From NCBI RefSeq assembly GCF_014863605.1, contig NZ_CP062252.1:2737001-2801000 (forward strand): a stretch of DNA of 64,000 nucleotides. The letters run 5' to 3'. The notes beneath the pieces are model-generated. The model was not told the origin of the DNA. It searched no databases and saw only the letters and a list, made by a program, of their open reading frames with translations. Positions 9,037 to 16,846 of this stretch are shown here, one piece after another. Both the position numbers and the translations under genes were made by a program. Source of the stretch: Pseudomonas allokribbensis (GTDB taxonomy: Bacteria > Pseudomonadota > Gammaproteobacteria > Pseudomonadales > Pseudomonadaceae). Every line of letters begins with the position of its first letter. Positions within the stretch are counted from its first letter, which is position 1.

Positions 9037-9878
9037 AAAACTATGCACTCAAAGACCGCGTCGTGGCGATCACTGGCGGCACGGGCGGGCTGGGGATGGC
9101 GGTGGCCAAGGCACTGCGCGCCAGAGGTGCCCTGATTGCGCTGCTTGATCTTGATGGTGCAGTGGCGGGGGAGAAGGCACGAGTGTTGGGTGGCAACGAT
9201 GTCGCGGCTGGCTGGCAGGCCGATGTCTGCTCGCTGGGTAGCGTCGAAACAGCGATGGCCTCGGTCGCTCGCCACTTCGGGGGGATCGACGTGGTGATTG
9301 CCGGCGCAGGCATCGGCATCGTCGACTCCATGGCGAGCATTGATCCTCGACTGTTCGAGCGTCACATCGACATCAATCTCAACGGCGTTTTCCGCACGTT
9401 CCGGGCGGCACTGCCGTACGTGCAGGCCCGAAAGGGTTACATGATGGCCATCTCGTCAATGGCGGCATTTGTCCACGGCCCGCTCAACGGTCACTATGCC
9501 GCGAGCAAGGCGGGCGTCTGGGCGCTGTGCGACAGCGTTCGCCTGGAGGTCCGCCACCTCGGGGTCGGTGTCGGCAGCGTGCATCCGACATTCTTCAAGA
9601 CGCCGATGATGGATGCGGTACAGGCAGATCCGATCGGGAACAAGGTCTGGGGTGGCAACGAGAAGGGGCTCTGGAAAATGATCGAACTCGACGAGGTCGT
9701 CACCCATATCGTCGAGGGAATCGAGCGTCGTCGCGACATGGTGATTGTCCCGAAGCGTAATAGCCTCGTAGCGTGGATGCCGGGCATACTCCGACGCGTG
9801 GTCGAAGCTGTGGGCTTCAAGCAGACGGATATTGTCGAGAGTATCCGGCTTGCCCGGGAGGGCAAGCGTGATGATTAG
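9033..9878 (+). CDS. SDR family NAD(P)-dependent oxidoreductase
   Basis: This is a 281-residue classical SDR. TGGTGGLG (about 14-21) binds the cofactor, AISSMAAF carries the catalytic Ser and HYAASKAG carries Tyr and Lys. The acidic residue in LLDLDGA again points to NAD. It starts inside the stop codon of the preceding SDR (ATGA overlap). The two SDRs are only moderately similar in sequence, so they more likely act on consecutive intermediates than being a recent duplication. The gene ends 36 bp before the VOC gene. Confidence 0.88.
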   Translation: MKNYALKDRVVAITGGTGGLGMAVAKALRARGALIALLDLDGAVAGEKARVLGGNDVAAGWQADVCSLGSVETAMASVARHFGGIDVVIAGAGIGIVDSMASIDPRLFERHIDINLNGVFRTFRAALPYVQARKGYMMAISSMAAFVHGPLNGHYAASKAGVWALCDSVRLEVRHLGVGVGSVHPTFFKTPMMDAVQADPIGNKVWGGNEKGLWKMIELDEVVTHIVEGIERRRDMVIVPKRNSLVAWMPGILRRVVEAVGFKQTDIVESIRLAREGKRDD

Positions 9879-9914
9879 GTGCGCCTAGTGTCTTTGGCGA
9901 AAAGGAGCGATGCA

Positions 9915-10370
9915 ATGGATCTGAAATTCAGCCACGTCGATGTGCTGGTCAACAACCTTGAAGAAGCCTGCGCCTACTATGCGCAGATCCTGAAAGCCAG
10001 AATCTCCCGGACCCTCGTCTGGGAGCGGGGTGGCCTGCATGTTCGCTACGCAGTAGCGCTGATCGGTCAGGAGCGTTTCATGCTGGTCCAGCCGTTGGCG
10101 GGCAACCTAAAGGAGCTGCTGGATTCATCGGGGGAGGGGATGATCTATCGTCACTGCTATTCGACTCCGGACATCGAGAAGGCCTACGACGAACTGGTGA
10201 TCGCCGGCGTGCAGCCCGAAGACGAAAACGGACAGCCACTGGAACGCACCAACCTGCAATCACCGTCCGGGACACGCATCATCTGGCTGCCCAAGCGCTT
10301 CGGGCATTTCTCTATCGAGATTCTCGAAGAGCAGGCGCTGGAGGCGTTCATCACATCTGTATTTGCCTGA
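9915..10370 (+). CDS. VOC (glyoxalase/bleomycin-resistance fold) family protein
   Basis: This is a 151-residue single VOC-domain protein. It opens with FSHVDVLVNNLEEACAYYAQIL, the usual first beta-alpha-beta unit, and contains ERFMLVQPLAG and FSIEILEE, where metal-ligand positions would lie. The start at 9915 follows AAAGGAG; an upstream GTG frame has no ribosome site. As last gene of the hydrolase-SDR-SDR unit it may be an isomerase, lyase or ring-cleavage enzyme, or an accessory binding protein. The exact reaction cannot be read from sequence. Confidence 0.8.
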   Translation: MDLKFSHVDVLVNNLEEACAYYAQILKARISRTLVWERGGLHVRYAVALIGQERFMLVQPLAGNLKELLDSSGEGMIYRHCYSTPDIEKAYDELVIAGVQPEDENGQPLERTNLQSPSGTRIIWLPKRFGHFSIEILEEQALEAFITSVFA

Positions 10371-10380
10371 GTTTTTAAAT

Positions 10381-10415
10381 GGGGACAGATTTATTTTTAA
10401 AATAGATCTGTCCCC
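10381..10415. repeat. Palindromic repeat, copy 1 (GGGGACAGATTTATT type)
   Basis: 17-bp arms GGGGACAGATTTATTTT and AAAATAGATCTGTCCCC flank a single base, with one mismatch. It starts 10 bp after the VOC stop codon. Near-identical palindromes occur at 11102 and 13618. It could act as a terminator, but the conserved sequence is more than a terminator needs, suggesting a dispersed REP/MITE-like element. Confidence 0.8.
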
Positions 10416-10534
10416 TTTTGCATTTGCGATGTCTTCGTCTGAAAAATACATGCGTTGTGATGCATCCGATTGCGCGTCTGCTCCGTAAATTCAGCACCCT
10501 CATTCGAAGGGTCGAAGAATTCAGGAGACACACC

Positions 10535-11095
10535 ATGCACTCGCTCATCAAACGCATTGCCATCGCCTGCTTCACATTGCTCTGCCTTGGCACGGGATCG
10601 AGTTTTGCTGCCGATACCGTGATGGTCGGCGGTGCAGCCATGTACCCGAACAAGACCATCGTTGAAAACGCCGTCAACTCGAAGGATCACACCACGCTCG
10701 TTGCTGCGGTCAAGGCGGCCGGGCTGGTCGACACCCTCAACAGCAAGGGGCCGTTCACGGTCTTCGCGCCTACCAATGAAGCCTTCGCCAAATTGCCCGC
10801 CGGCACCGTCGATACGCTCGTCAAGCCGGAGCACAAGGCCGACCTGACCACGATCCTCACCTATCACGTCGTTGCCGGCACTCACACGGCAAAACAGCTG
10901 ATGGATGACGCCAAGATGCACGGCGACAAGGTCATGCTCAAAACTGTTCAGGGCGAATCCCTGACCGTCATGCTGCACGACGGCAAGTTGTGGGTGGTGG
11001 ACGCCAAAGGCGGGAAGGCTGCGATCACCATTGCGGACGTGATGCAGTCCAATGGCGTGATTCATGTAGTGGATACGGTGTTGATGCCGAAGTAA
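10535..11095 (+). CDS. Exported fasciclin (FAS1) domain protein
   Basis: The protein has 186 residues. A Sec signal peptide (about 1-26, ending SSFAA) is followed by one FAS1 domain. NTIVENAVNSKDHTT-like sequence opens the domain, GPFTVFAPTNEAFAKLP is the conserved H1 box and LTYHVVAG the H2 box, ending with NGVIHVVDTVLMPK. FAS1 proteins are periplasmic or surface adhesion-type folds of uncertain function in Proteobacteria. The ATG at 10535 follows AGGAGA. The gene is bracketed by two copies of the palindromic repeat. Confidence 0.9.
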   Translation: MHSLIKRIAIACFTLLCLGTGSSFAADTVMVGGAAMYPNKTIVENAVNSKDHTTLVAAVKAAGLVDTLNSKGPFTVFAPTNEAFAKLPAGTVDTLVKPEHKADLTTILTYHVVAGTHTAKQLMDDAKMHGDKVMLKTVQGESLTVMLHDGKLWVVDAKGGKAAITIADVMQSNGVIHVVDTVLMPK

Positions 11096-11101
11096 TCCTT
11101 T

Positions 11102-11142
11102 AAAGGGGACAGATTTATTTTTTAAATAAATCTGTCCCCTTT
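11102..11142. repeat. Palindromic repeat, copy 2
   Basis: Perfect 19-bp arms (AAAGGGGACAGATTTATTT and its complement) surround a TTT loop, 6 bp after the fasciclin stop codon. Same family as 10381 and 13618. Confidence 0.85.
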
Positions 11143-11217
11143 TAGGGGCTTGGAATTGGCCAGCGTGCCCTCATAACAAGGGTTACCTCCAATATCCCCC
11201 GAAGGGAAGGACAGACC

Positions 11218-11724
11218 ATGACCAGCCAAACCGAAACTGCCATCCTCGCCGGCGGCTGCTTCTGGGGCATGCAGGATCTGCTGCGGCGCTATCCCGGCGT
11301 CCTGCAGACGCACGTCGGTTACACCGGTGGCGATGTGCAGAATGCGACCTACCGCAATCATGGCAACCACGCCGAAGCCATCGAAATCGTCTTCGATCCT
11401 GCTGTGATCAGCTATCGGCAGATCCTGGAGTTCTTCTTTCAGATACACGACCCGACCACGCCCAACCGTCAGGGCAATGATCTTGGCCCCAGCTATCGTT
11501 CGGCGATCTATTACCTCAACGACCAGCAACGCGACGTCGCCGAAGACACCGCCGCCGATGTCGACGCCTCACGGCTGTGGCCTGGACGAGTGGTGACCGA
11601 AATCGAACCGGCCGGGTCGTTCTGGGAGGCGGAGCCGGAGCATCAGGATTACCTGGAGCGTATTCCGAATGGCTACACCTGCCACTTCATCCGCCCGAAC
11701 TGGAAACTTCCGAAGCGCGGCTGA
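11218..11724 (+). CDS. msrA: Peptide-methionine (S)-S-oxide reductase MsrA
   Basis: The enzyme has 168 residues and reduces methionine-S-sulfoxide in proteins and free Met. The catalytic motif GGCFWG is at 12-17 (Cys14), followed by VGYTGG and the [14 protein letters not shown] segment (here [12 protein letters not shown]). No clear C-terminal resolving cysteines of the long MsrA type are present, placing it in the short-form group. The start at 11218 follows GAAGGGAAGG. It is a second-type MsrA of the kind common in pseudomonads. It is monocistronic with a terminator at 11752. Confidence 0.93.
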   Translation: MTSQTETAILAGGCFWGMQDLLRRYPGVLQTHVGYTGGDVQNATYRNHGNHAEAIEIVFDPAVISYRQILEFFFQIHDPTTPNRQGNDLGPSYRSAIYYLNDQQRDVAEDTAADVDASRLWPGRVVTEIEPAGSFWEAEPEHQDYLERIPNGYTCHFIRPNWKLPKRG

Positions 11725-11751
11725 GGTTCTTTAGCGTCAGTGTGAAAGAGG

Positions 11752-11795
11752 GGAATCGGTCTGTTTTCTGAAAAATGGACCGGTTCCTTTTTTTT
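11752..11795 (+). terminator. Terminator after msrA, diverged cousin of the palindrome family
   Basis: GGAATCGGTC (11752-11761) pairs with GACCGGTTCC (11778-11787), followed by T8. The plan (GGGGA-GATC-like arms around an A/T core) recalls the palindromes at 10381, 11102 and 13618 but the sequence differs. Confidence 0.75.
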
Positions 11796-11813
11796 GCCCT
11801 TGATTCTGAAAGG

Positions 11814-11832
11814 TAGCTAAGCAAGTTAGCTA
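11814..11832. promoter_or_regulatory. MarR-type operator
   Basis: TAGCTAA-GCAAG-TTAGCTA is a perfect 7-bp inverted repeat with a 5-bp spacer. It ends 1 bp before the first possible start codon of the MarR gene. This is the classic position and form for an autoregulatory MarR site. Confidence 0.65.
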
Positions 11833-11833
11833 T

Positions 11834-12400
11834 ATGTTAGTTTCGCGTCCTCATCACGACCAGTCCGGACCGATCCTGCCCATGACGTCACCTTCATCAC
11901 CGCCAAATCCGACCGAAGATCCCCGCAGCCTGCAGATCGCCAGTGATGTCGTCGGCCAGCAGTTGCAACAGATCGCCATCCTGACGCGCAAGGCTGCCAG
12001 CCATCTGGGCACGGCGCTGGGCATCAATCAGACAGATGTGGCGGCGCTGGAGCACCTGATCACCGACGGACCGCTGCCGCCGACTGAACTGGCGTCGCGC
12101 CTTTCAGTGACCACCGCCGGCATCACGCAGGTCATCGATCGACTGGAACGGGCCGGGCATGTGGTCCGCGAGCGGCAGCTCAATGACAAGCGCCGGGTGT
12201 TGGTGTGTCCGGTTCCGGAGTCGGTGGCGCAGGCCTATCGGCATATCGCGCCAATGCTCAATGGCCTGAGCGCCGTGCTCGGAGCACTCGACGGCAAGGA
12301 TCGCGCAGTGGTTGAAGCATTCCTTGGGAACGTGATCGAGGTCTACCGCACCACGTTGCCGGGCAGCCCTGTGGCCACGTCTGAAAACCAGGACGCGTGA
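11834..12400 (+). CDS. MarR family transcriptional regulator
   Basis: The protein has 188 residues with a winged HTH at about 60-140: LEHLITDGPLPPTELASRLSVTTAGITQVIDRLERAGHV is the recognition unit and DKRRVLV the wing. Two starts are possible: ATG 11834, which abuts the operator dyad and has no ribosome site, and ATG 11882 (MTSPSS), which may be the real one given the operator position. It overlaps the FAD monooxygenase start by one base (TGATG). It probably represses that gene and itself until a phenolic or xenobiotic ligand binds. Confidence 0.87.
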   Translation: MLVSRPHHDQSGPILPMTSPSSPPNPTEDPRSLQIASDVVGQQLQQIAILTRKAASHLGTALGINQTDVAALEHLITDGPLPPTELASRLSVTTAGITQVIDRLERAGHVVRERQLNDKRRVLVCPVPESVAQAYRHIAPMLNGLSAVLGALDGKDRAVVEAFLGNVIEVYRTTLPGSPVATSENQDA

Positions 12401-13602
12401 TGAAACCAAAAAAAATACTGGTGACCGGCGCAAGCATTGCCGGGCCTGCGTTGGCGTATTGGCTGTCCCGGCAGGGCATGGACGTTACGGTGGTCGAGAG
12501 GGCGCCTGCGTTTCGCGATGGGGGGCAAACGATCGACGTGCGGGGCGCCGGGCGTGTGGTGATTCAGCGCATGGGCCTGGAAGATTTGATTCGGGCGAAC
12601 ACCACTCAGGAACAGGGCATCGCCTTCGTTGACCAGGACAACCGGACCCGGGCGTTTCTGGGTGTCGATGCGTTCGACGGGGAGGGGCCGATTGCCGAAC
12701 TGGAGATCCTGCGGGGCGAGCTCGCCAGGCTATTGATCCAGCACAGCCAGGATCAAGTGACCTATCGATTCGGCGACAGCGTTGCAGCGATGGAAGACGA
12801 TGGTGAGCAGGTTCATGTGCGTTTCGAGCAGGGTGCCGAGCAGGTTTACGATCTGGTGATCGTAGCTGAAGGGATCGGTTCGACGACGCGTAATCAGGTG
12901 TTTGGCAACGAAGTCCAGCGCCGTCCGCTCAATCTGTATACGGCCTATTTCACTGTTCCTCGACAGCCGAGCGATGGCCAGGTCATGCGCTGGCACAACA
13001 TTCCAGGTGGTCGCTGTGTCTGTTTGCGGCCTGACAATCTGGGCACCACCCGCGCGTTTCTGTCTTTTCAGCAGGCGCCGTGTGGATACGAAAAACTCGC
13101 GCAGGACGAACAGAAATCCTTGCTCAGGCAAATATTCGCCGACGCCGGTTGGGAGACACCCCGCGTGCTGGCTGCACTGGAAGATGCCACCGACCTTTAT
13201 CTGGACGCGGTGGGGCAGGTCAAAATGCCTCGTTGGTCCAAGGGGCGCATCGCGCTGGTCGGGGACGCGGCTTATTGCGCATCGCCCATCAGTGGCATGG
13301 GCACCAGCTTGGGTCTGTGCGGCGCCTACGTGCTGGCCGGTGAACTGGGGCGCCATGCCGACCACATCCAGGCGTTCTCGGCCTATGAAAAACGGATGCG
13401 GCCCTTTGTCGCCCAGGCGCAAAGCGTGCCCGGATTCGCCCCCAGACTGGCCTCACCGCATTCGCGCCTTGGCATCGCCCTTGGTCACGCGGTGTTGAGG
13501 CTGGCGAGTGCGCCGGGGTTCAAGCGCCTGTTCGGGAATATTCTTTCGCCGAAGGCTGATGCCATTGAATTGCCGGAGTATGACGAGCAGCAGTGGGTGT
13601 AG
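12400..13602 (+). CDS. FAD-dependent monooxygenase (PHBH/TetX-like)
   Basis: This is a 400-residue flavoprotein hydroxylase. The N-terminal Rossmann motif is ILVTGASIAGPALAYWLSRQG (GxGxxG variant GASIAG), ending in the ribose-binding Glu of VVERAP. The second FAD motif GRIALVGDAAYCASPISGMGTS (about 285-305) is strongly conserved. Such enzymes hydroxylate aromatics or inactivate antibiotics. ATG at 12400 is preferred to the GTG three bases earlier. Coupling to a MarR gene suggests induction by its substrate. Substrate unknown. Confidence 0.87.
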   Translation: MKPKKILVTGASIAGPALAYWLSRQGMDVTVVERAPAFRDGGQTIDVRGAGRVVIQRMGLEDLIRANTTQEQGIAFVDQDNRTRAFLGVDAFDGEGPIAELEILRGELARLLIQHSQDQVTYRFGDSVAAMEDDGEQVHVRFEQGAEQVYDLVIVAEGIGSTTRNQVFGNEVQRRPLNLYTAYFTVPRQPSDGQVMRWHNIPGGRCVCLRPDNLGTTRAFLSFQQAPCGYEKLAQDEQKSLLRQIFADAGWETPRVLAALEDATDLYLDAVGQVKMPRWSKGRIALVGDAAYCASPISGMGTSLGLCGAYVLAGELGRHADHIQAFSAYEKRMRPFVAQAQSVPGFAPRLASPHSRLGIALGHAVLRLASAPGFKRLFGNILSPKADAIELPEYDEQQWV

Positions 13603-13617
13603 AGCGAGAGCATTCAA

Positions 13618-13656
13618 TGGGGACAGATTTATTATCAAAAAATAAATCTGTCCCCA
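13618..13656. repeat. Palindromic repeat, copy 3
   Basis: Perfect 16-bp arms (TGGGGACAGATTTATT and AATAAATCTGTCCCCA) flank a 7-bp loop, 15 bp after the monooxygenase stop codon. Third copy of the family at 10381 and 11102. Confidence 0.85.
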
Positions 13657-13766
13657 TTTTGTTTAGAATTGCGCCCCCTGCAGTTCTGCAGGTTTGCCAT
13701 GGAAAGCAGCCGTCCGCACCTGCGCCAGGCAATCGGTTTCTACAAATTGAACAAGGATAAAGGCTC

Positions 13767-14366
13767 ATGGGAATGAGAACGGCAGCATTGGTTTTGTTGC
13801 TTGCAACGTCACTGACCGCCTGTGGAGAAAGCAAGGACAAGGCCAGGGAACTGGTCGATATCAGTGGCGCCTTCAAGGAACATTACGATGAGGTGGTGGA
13901 AACCGTAATGCGAGATTACTCGCCACGTTACATGGCGGTGATGGACGAAGAAATCCGCGAAGTTGTGGAAGACAAAGTTCCCTTCGACGAGATTAGAAAC
14001 CTGCGGATCGATACCTTGGCGGCTCACTTGCAGCCGGATGAACTCAATGCGGCGATTCGTGCCCACGATAACCCCGCGCAGAGCAAAGACATTTTGAACA
14101 ACACGCCTGAGGGACGCAGCTTTCTGGACAAGATTTTCGACGCTGAAGACTCCGTCGAGAATACCTTCCAGGCCCTATTGAAGGAGCGTGAACCCGCCAT
14201 CCTTAAAGCGCTGGATACAATCAATAACAAGAGGCTGGATGGCCAGGCGTCCCTGACGCACGCTCAATCCACCTTCACCGCCGTTGGCGGAGTTCACTGC
14301 GTCGAGCGCCGCCGCCATGAAGCATCCTTACTTCATGGCCGCCACCCGATGGCGGCGAGTCGCTGA
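13767..14366 (+). CDS. Hypothetical lipoprotein
   Basis: The frame has 199 codons. MGMRTAALVLLLATSLTAC is a lipoprotein signal with lipobox LTAC (Cys19). The mature part up to about residue 160 is acidic and helical (EEIREVVEDKVPFDEIRNLRID; LQPDELNAAIRAHDNP), reminiscent of DUF2059-like periplasmic proteins, but I do not assign a family. The last 35 residues are basic and rich in His/Arg and are encoded by DNA forming two hairpins (14314-14356). A recent 3' extension or frame disturbance is possible, so the authentic end may be earlier in relatives. Confidence 0.65.
   Translation: MGMRTAALVLLLATSLTACGESKDKARELVDISGAFKEHYDEVVETVMRDYSPRYMAVMDEEIREVVEDKVPFDEIRNLRIDTLAAHLQPDELNAAIRAHDNPAQSKDILNNTPEGRSFLDKIFDAEDSVENTFQALLKEREPAILKALDTINNKRLDGQASLTHAQSTFTAVGGVHCVERRRHEASLLHGRHPMAASR
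14314..14356. repeat. Two adjacent hairpins at the 3' end of the lipoprotein frame
   Basis: GCCATGAAG-CATCCTTA-CTTCATGGC (14314-14339) is followed directly by GCCGCCA-CCCGA-TGGCGGC (14338-14356). They share GC-rich ends. They may be REP-like or a mRNA-end structure; there is no T-run. Confidence 0.4.
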
Positions 14367-14487
14367 AACCATAGCTCATGTTTGATCGAGTCAAATGGCG
14401 GTAACGGTCATTGCCGCCGGTTCAACCGGTCGATGCGCCACACCGGTTCCTGTACCCTGCAGCCTTTCACTCCCACGAGCATGGAAA

Positions 14488-15129
14488 ATGGACTCTCACT
14501 CGATTCTGGCTTTTACCCTGGTGGCCGCAATTGCCATCGCCAGCCCAGGCCCCGCGACGCTGATGGCGATCAACAACAGCCTGGCCCATGGTCAGCGCAG
14601 CGCGATCTGGTCGTCGCTCGGCAATGCCAGTGGCCTGTTCTGTCTTTCAGCCGCTGCGATGCTCGGGCTCGGGGCGTTGCTCGCCAGTTCCGAAATGCTG
14701 TTCAACGCGGTGAAGATCATCGGCGCCGGTTATCTGTTCTATCTCGGGATCAAGCAACTGTTCAAAAAGGACGCGATGCTTCAGAACAGTCCTCAGGACG
14801 ATTCGAAGAAAGCCCGGCCCACGCGCCTGAAACTCTACAAGTCGGCATTCCTGACGGCCGTGACCAACCCCAAGGCGACGATGTTTTTCACCGCGCTGTT
14901 CCCGCAGTTCATCGACCAGGGCGCGACGCTGCTGCCGCAGTTCCTGATCCTGACGTCGATTTTCATGGCGCTGTCGGTGACGTCCCTGACGCTCTACGCC
15001 GCGCTCGCATCCCGGGCCAAAGGCGTGTTGACCCGTCCGGCGTTTTCTCGCTGGGTCAGCCGGGTGGTGGGGTCGACGTTCATCGGCTTTGGCGCCGCGA
15101 TTCTGACCATGCGCCGGCAGGCTGCCTGA
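14488..15129 (+). CDS. LysE family translocator
   Basis: This is a 213-residue inner-membrane exporter of the LysE/RhtB type with about six hydrophobic segments. The N-terminal signature is ASPGPATLMAINNSLAHGQR (about 18-37), where SPGP is diagnostic; a second conserved segment FLTAVTNPKATMFFTALFPQF is at about 112-132. The ATG at 14488 starts the first helix; the longer upstream frame lacks membrane character. These proteins export amino acids or related metabolites. Substrate unknown. Confidence 0.9.
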   Translation: MDSHSILAFTLVAAIAIASPGPATLMAINNSLAHGQRSAIWSSLGNASGLFCLSAAAMLGLGALLASSEMLFNAVKIIGAGYLFYLGIKQLFKKDAMLQNSPQDDSKKARPTRLKLYKSAFLTAVTNPKATMFFTALFPQFIDQGATLLPQFLILTSIFMALSVTSLTLYAALASRAKGVLTRPAFSRWVSRVVGSTFIGFGAAILTMRRQAA

Positions 15130-15151
15130 GGAGCAGCGTCCATCGCCAGCG

Positions 15152-16060
15152 TCAGCGGGTCATAAAGCTGCGAATCGCCTGCGTGGTTTCCACCGGTGCT
15201 TCTTCCATCAGCCAGTGACCCGCTCCGGCAATCACCACTTCGGTGACGTTGTCGGCGGCGTTGCGCATCACGATCGCTTCGTTGTTGCCGAAGGATTTCT
15301 CACCGCCGACGGCCAGGACCGGCATCGTCAGTTTGTTCTTTGACGAAGCTTCATTGTCCACCGCGTCCTGGCGAATGGCGCGGAACTGAGCGAAGGCCGC
15401 ATGCATCGCGCCGGGGCGGGCGTAGAGTTTGGCGTAGTGCTGGCGGGTGGCTTCGTCGACTTTTTTCGGGTTGCCGGCGAACTCGTTCCAGAACCGATCC
15501 AGGTAAATGCGCTCACGGCCGGCGACCAGTCGCTCCATGTCCGGGCCTCCAAAATCGAAGTGCCAGAGCATCGGCGAACGCACGATGTCGTTCCACGGCG
15601 CAATGCCCGGAGCAGGCGCATCCATCACCACCAGACGATCGGTCTGCTGCGGATACCGCGAGGCATAGGCGAACGCGACCATGGTGCCAATGTCGTGACC
15701 GATGACGACCGAATGCTCGATGCCCAGCGAGGCGAGCACGGCGCGGATGTCTCCCGCCTGGGTCTTCTTGTCGTAGCCACCGTCGGGAATCGACGACAGC
15801 CCCATGCCGCGCAGATCAGGGATCACCACGGTGTGATCCTTCGCCAGATCGGTCGCCAATGGCACCCACATGTCCCCGGTATCACCAAAACCATGCAACA
15901 GCACCACGGCCGGGCCTTTGCCGCCGATGCGCGTGTGGATCTTCGCGCCGTCCACGGCAATGTCTTGTGTGCGGAACGAGGAGGGGAAGGGTTTCACGTC
16001 CGCATGGGCCGGAACACTCAGGGCCACCAGCAAGGAAGCGGTCAGCAAGGCGCGGATCAT
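15152..16060 (-). CDS. Exported alpha/beta hydrolase, epoxide-hydrolase/Cif-like
   Basis: The protein has 302 residues with a Sec signal (1-20, ending AHA). LLHGFGDTGDMW (about 54-65) is the HGxP-like oxyanion loop. GHDIGT (121-126) places an Asp nucleophile at 123, as in epoxide hydrolases and dehalogenases rather than Ser esterases. LWHF (His167) and GAGHW (His282) complete the active site. It resembles the secreted Cif epoxide hydrolase family, but where Cif has a ring-opening Tyr in an F-x-Y-Y-R segment, this protein reads FAQFR (Phe226). It may therefore not open epoxides in the same way. ATG at 16060 begins the signal peptide. Confidence 0.8.
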   Translation of the reverse strand: MIRALLTASLLVALSVPAHADVKPFPSSFRTQDIAVDGAKIHTRIGGKGPAVVLLHGFGDTGDMWVPLATDLAKDHTVVIPDLRGMGLSSIPDGGYDKKTQAGDIRAVLASLGIEHSVVIGHDIGTMVAFAYASRYPQQTDRLVVMDAPAPGIAPWNDIVRSPMLWHFDFGGPDMERLVAGRERIYLDRFWNEFAGNPKKVDEATRQHYAKLYARPGAMHAAFAQFRAIRQDAVDNEASSKNKLTMPVLAVGGEKSFGNNEAIVMRNAADNVTEVVIAGAGHWLMEEAPVETTQAIRSFMTR

Positions 16061-16118
16061 CACGGTGACTCCAGAGGTGTAGGTGGGTGGAGCGTAGACC
16101 GCTTTTAGAACGCTGCCT

Positions 16119-16682
16119 TTACCGTTGAGTGTTTTGCGCGGGAGTCTGCCTCTGGCTGACTTGAGGTGTGGTGCAAAGCCTGTCGAGAAAGGTCGAAACC
16201 TGCCGTTTGCCACGCAAATGCACCACCGGGACGTCTGGCCCGATTGACTGGCGCACGTTGTCGATACCCGGGCGGTAACCCCGGTCAAAGGTCCATACGA
16301 ATTTCAGAAACGTCAGGAATTTCCGGTCGATTTTTTCTCTGCAGCCTGCCGCGAGATCCGGGCGAGGGCGGTTCATGATGCTGCGTCGGATCACGCGGGC
16401 GAAGCAGGTGAGTCGTCGCGTATCGAGCCAGATAATCAGGTCGGCGCGGGGCAGGCGAAGGTCGAAGGTTCGCCGGGCATAGTTGCCTTCACACACCCAT
16501 GAATCCGCGTTGATTGCCTCGCGGACCCGTGTGCGGAATTGTTCTGCGTCGGGCTCGACCCAGTCTGGTTCCCAGAACAAGGTATCCAGATGAACCACGG
16601 GCAGGTTCAGGCGCTGGCCGAGGGCGCGGGCGAGGGTGGATTTGCCACTGCCGGCGTTACCCAGAATCACAATCCGTTGCAT
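16119..16682 (-). CDS. P-loop nucleotide kinase-like protein (adenylate-kinase/FlaR-like)
   Basis: The protein has 187 residues. Walker A GNAGSGKST is at about 8-16, and the LDTLFWEPDW segment is typical of DNA-topology-modulation/FlaR-type adenylate kinase relatives. A lid-like Arg-rich region (RRLTCFARVIRRSIMNRPRPD) follows at about 109-129. The family phosphorylates small molecules or nucleotides with ATP; no specific substrate is established. It lies head-to-tail behind the Cif-like hydrolase with a 58-bp gap, and I see no functional link. Confidence 0.82.
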   Translation of the reverse strand: MQRIVILGNAGSGKSTLARALGQRLNLPVVHLDTLFWEPDWVEPDAEQFRTRVREAINADSWVCEGNYARRTFDLRLPRADLIIWLDTRRLTCFARVIRRSIMNRPRPDLAAGCREKIDRKFLTFLKFVWTFDRGYRPGIDNVRQSIGPDVPVVHLRGKRQVSTFLDRLCTTPQVSQRQTPAQNTQR

Positions 16683-16846
16683 AGGGACGTCCTGTCGAAA
16701 AAAGCCGGCAATTGTGCAGGTTCCGGATGTTCAATCAAAGCGGATTCAGTCGTATTTCTTGCCTGACCCGCCGATATCAGGGAAGCTCCCGCGAATCCTG
16801 TCTCGGGCAAGTTGGCTGTACGATCGAATCGTTAGGGAAGCGTTGA

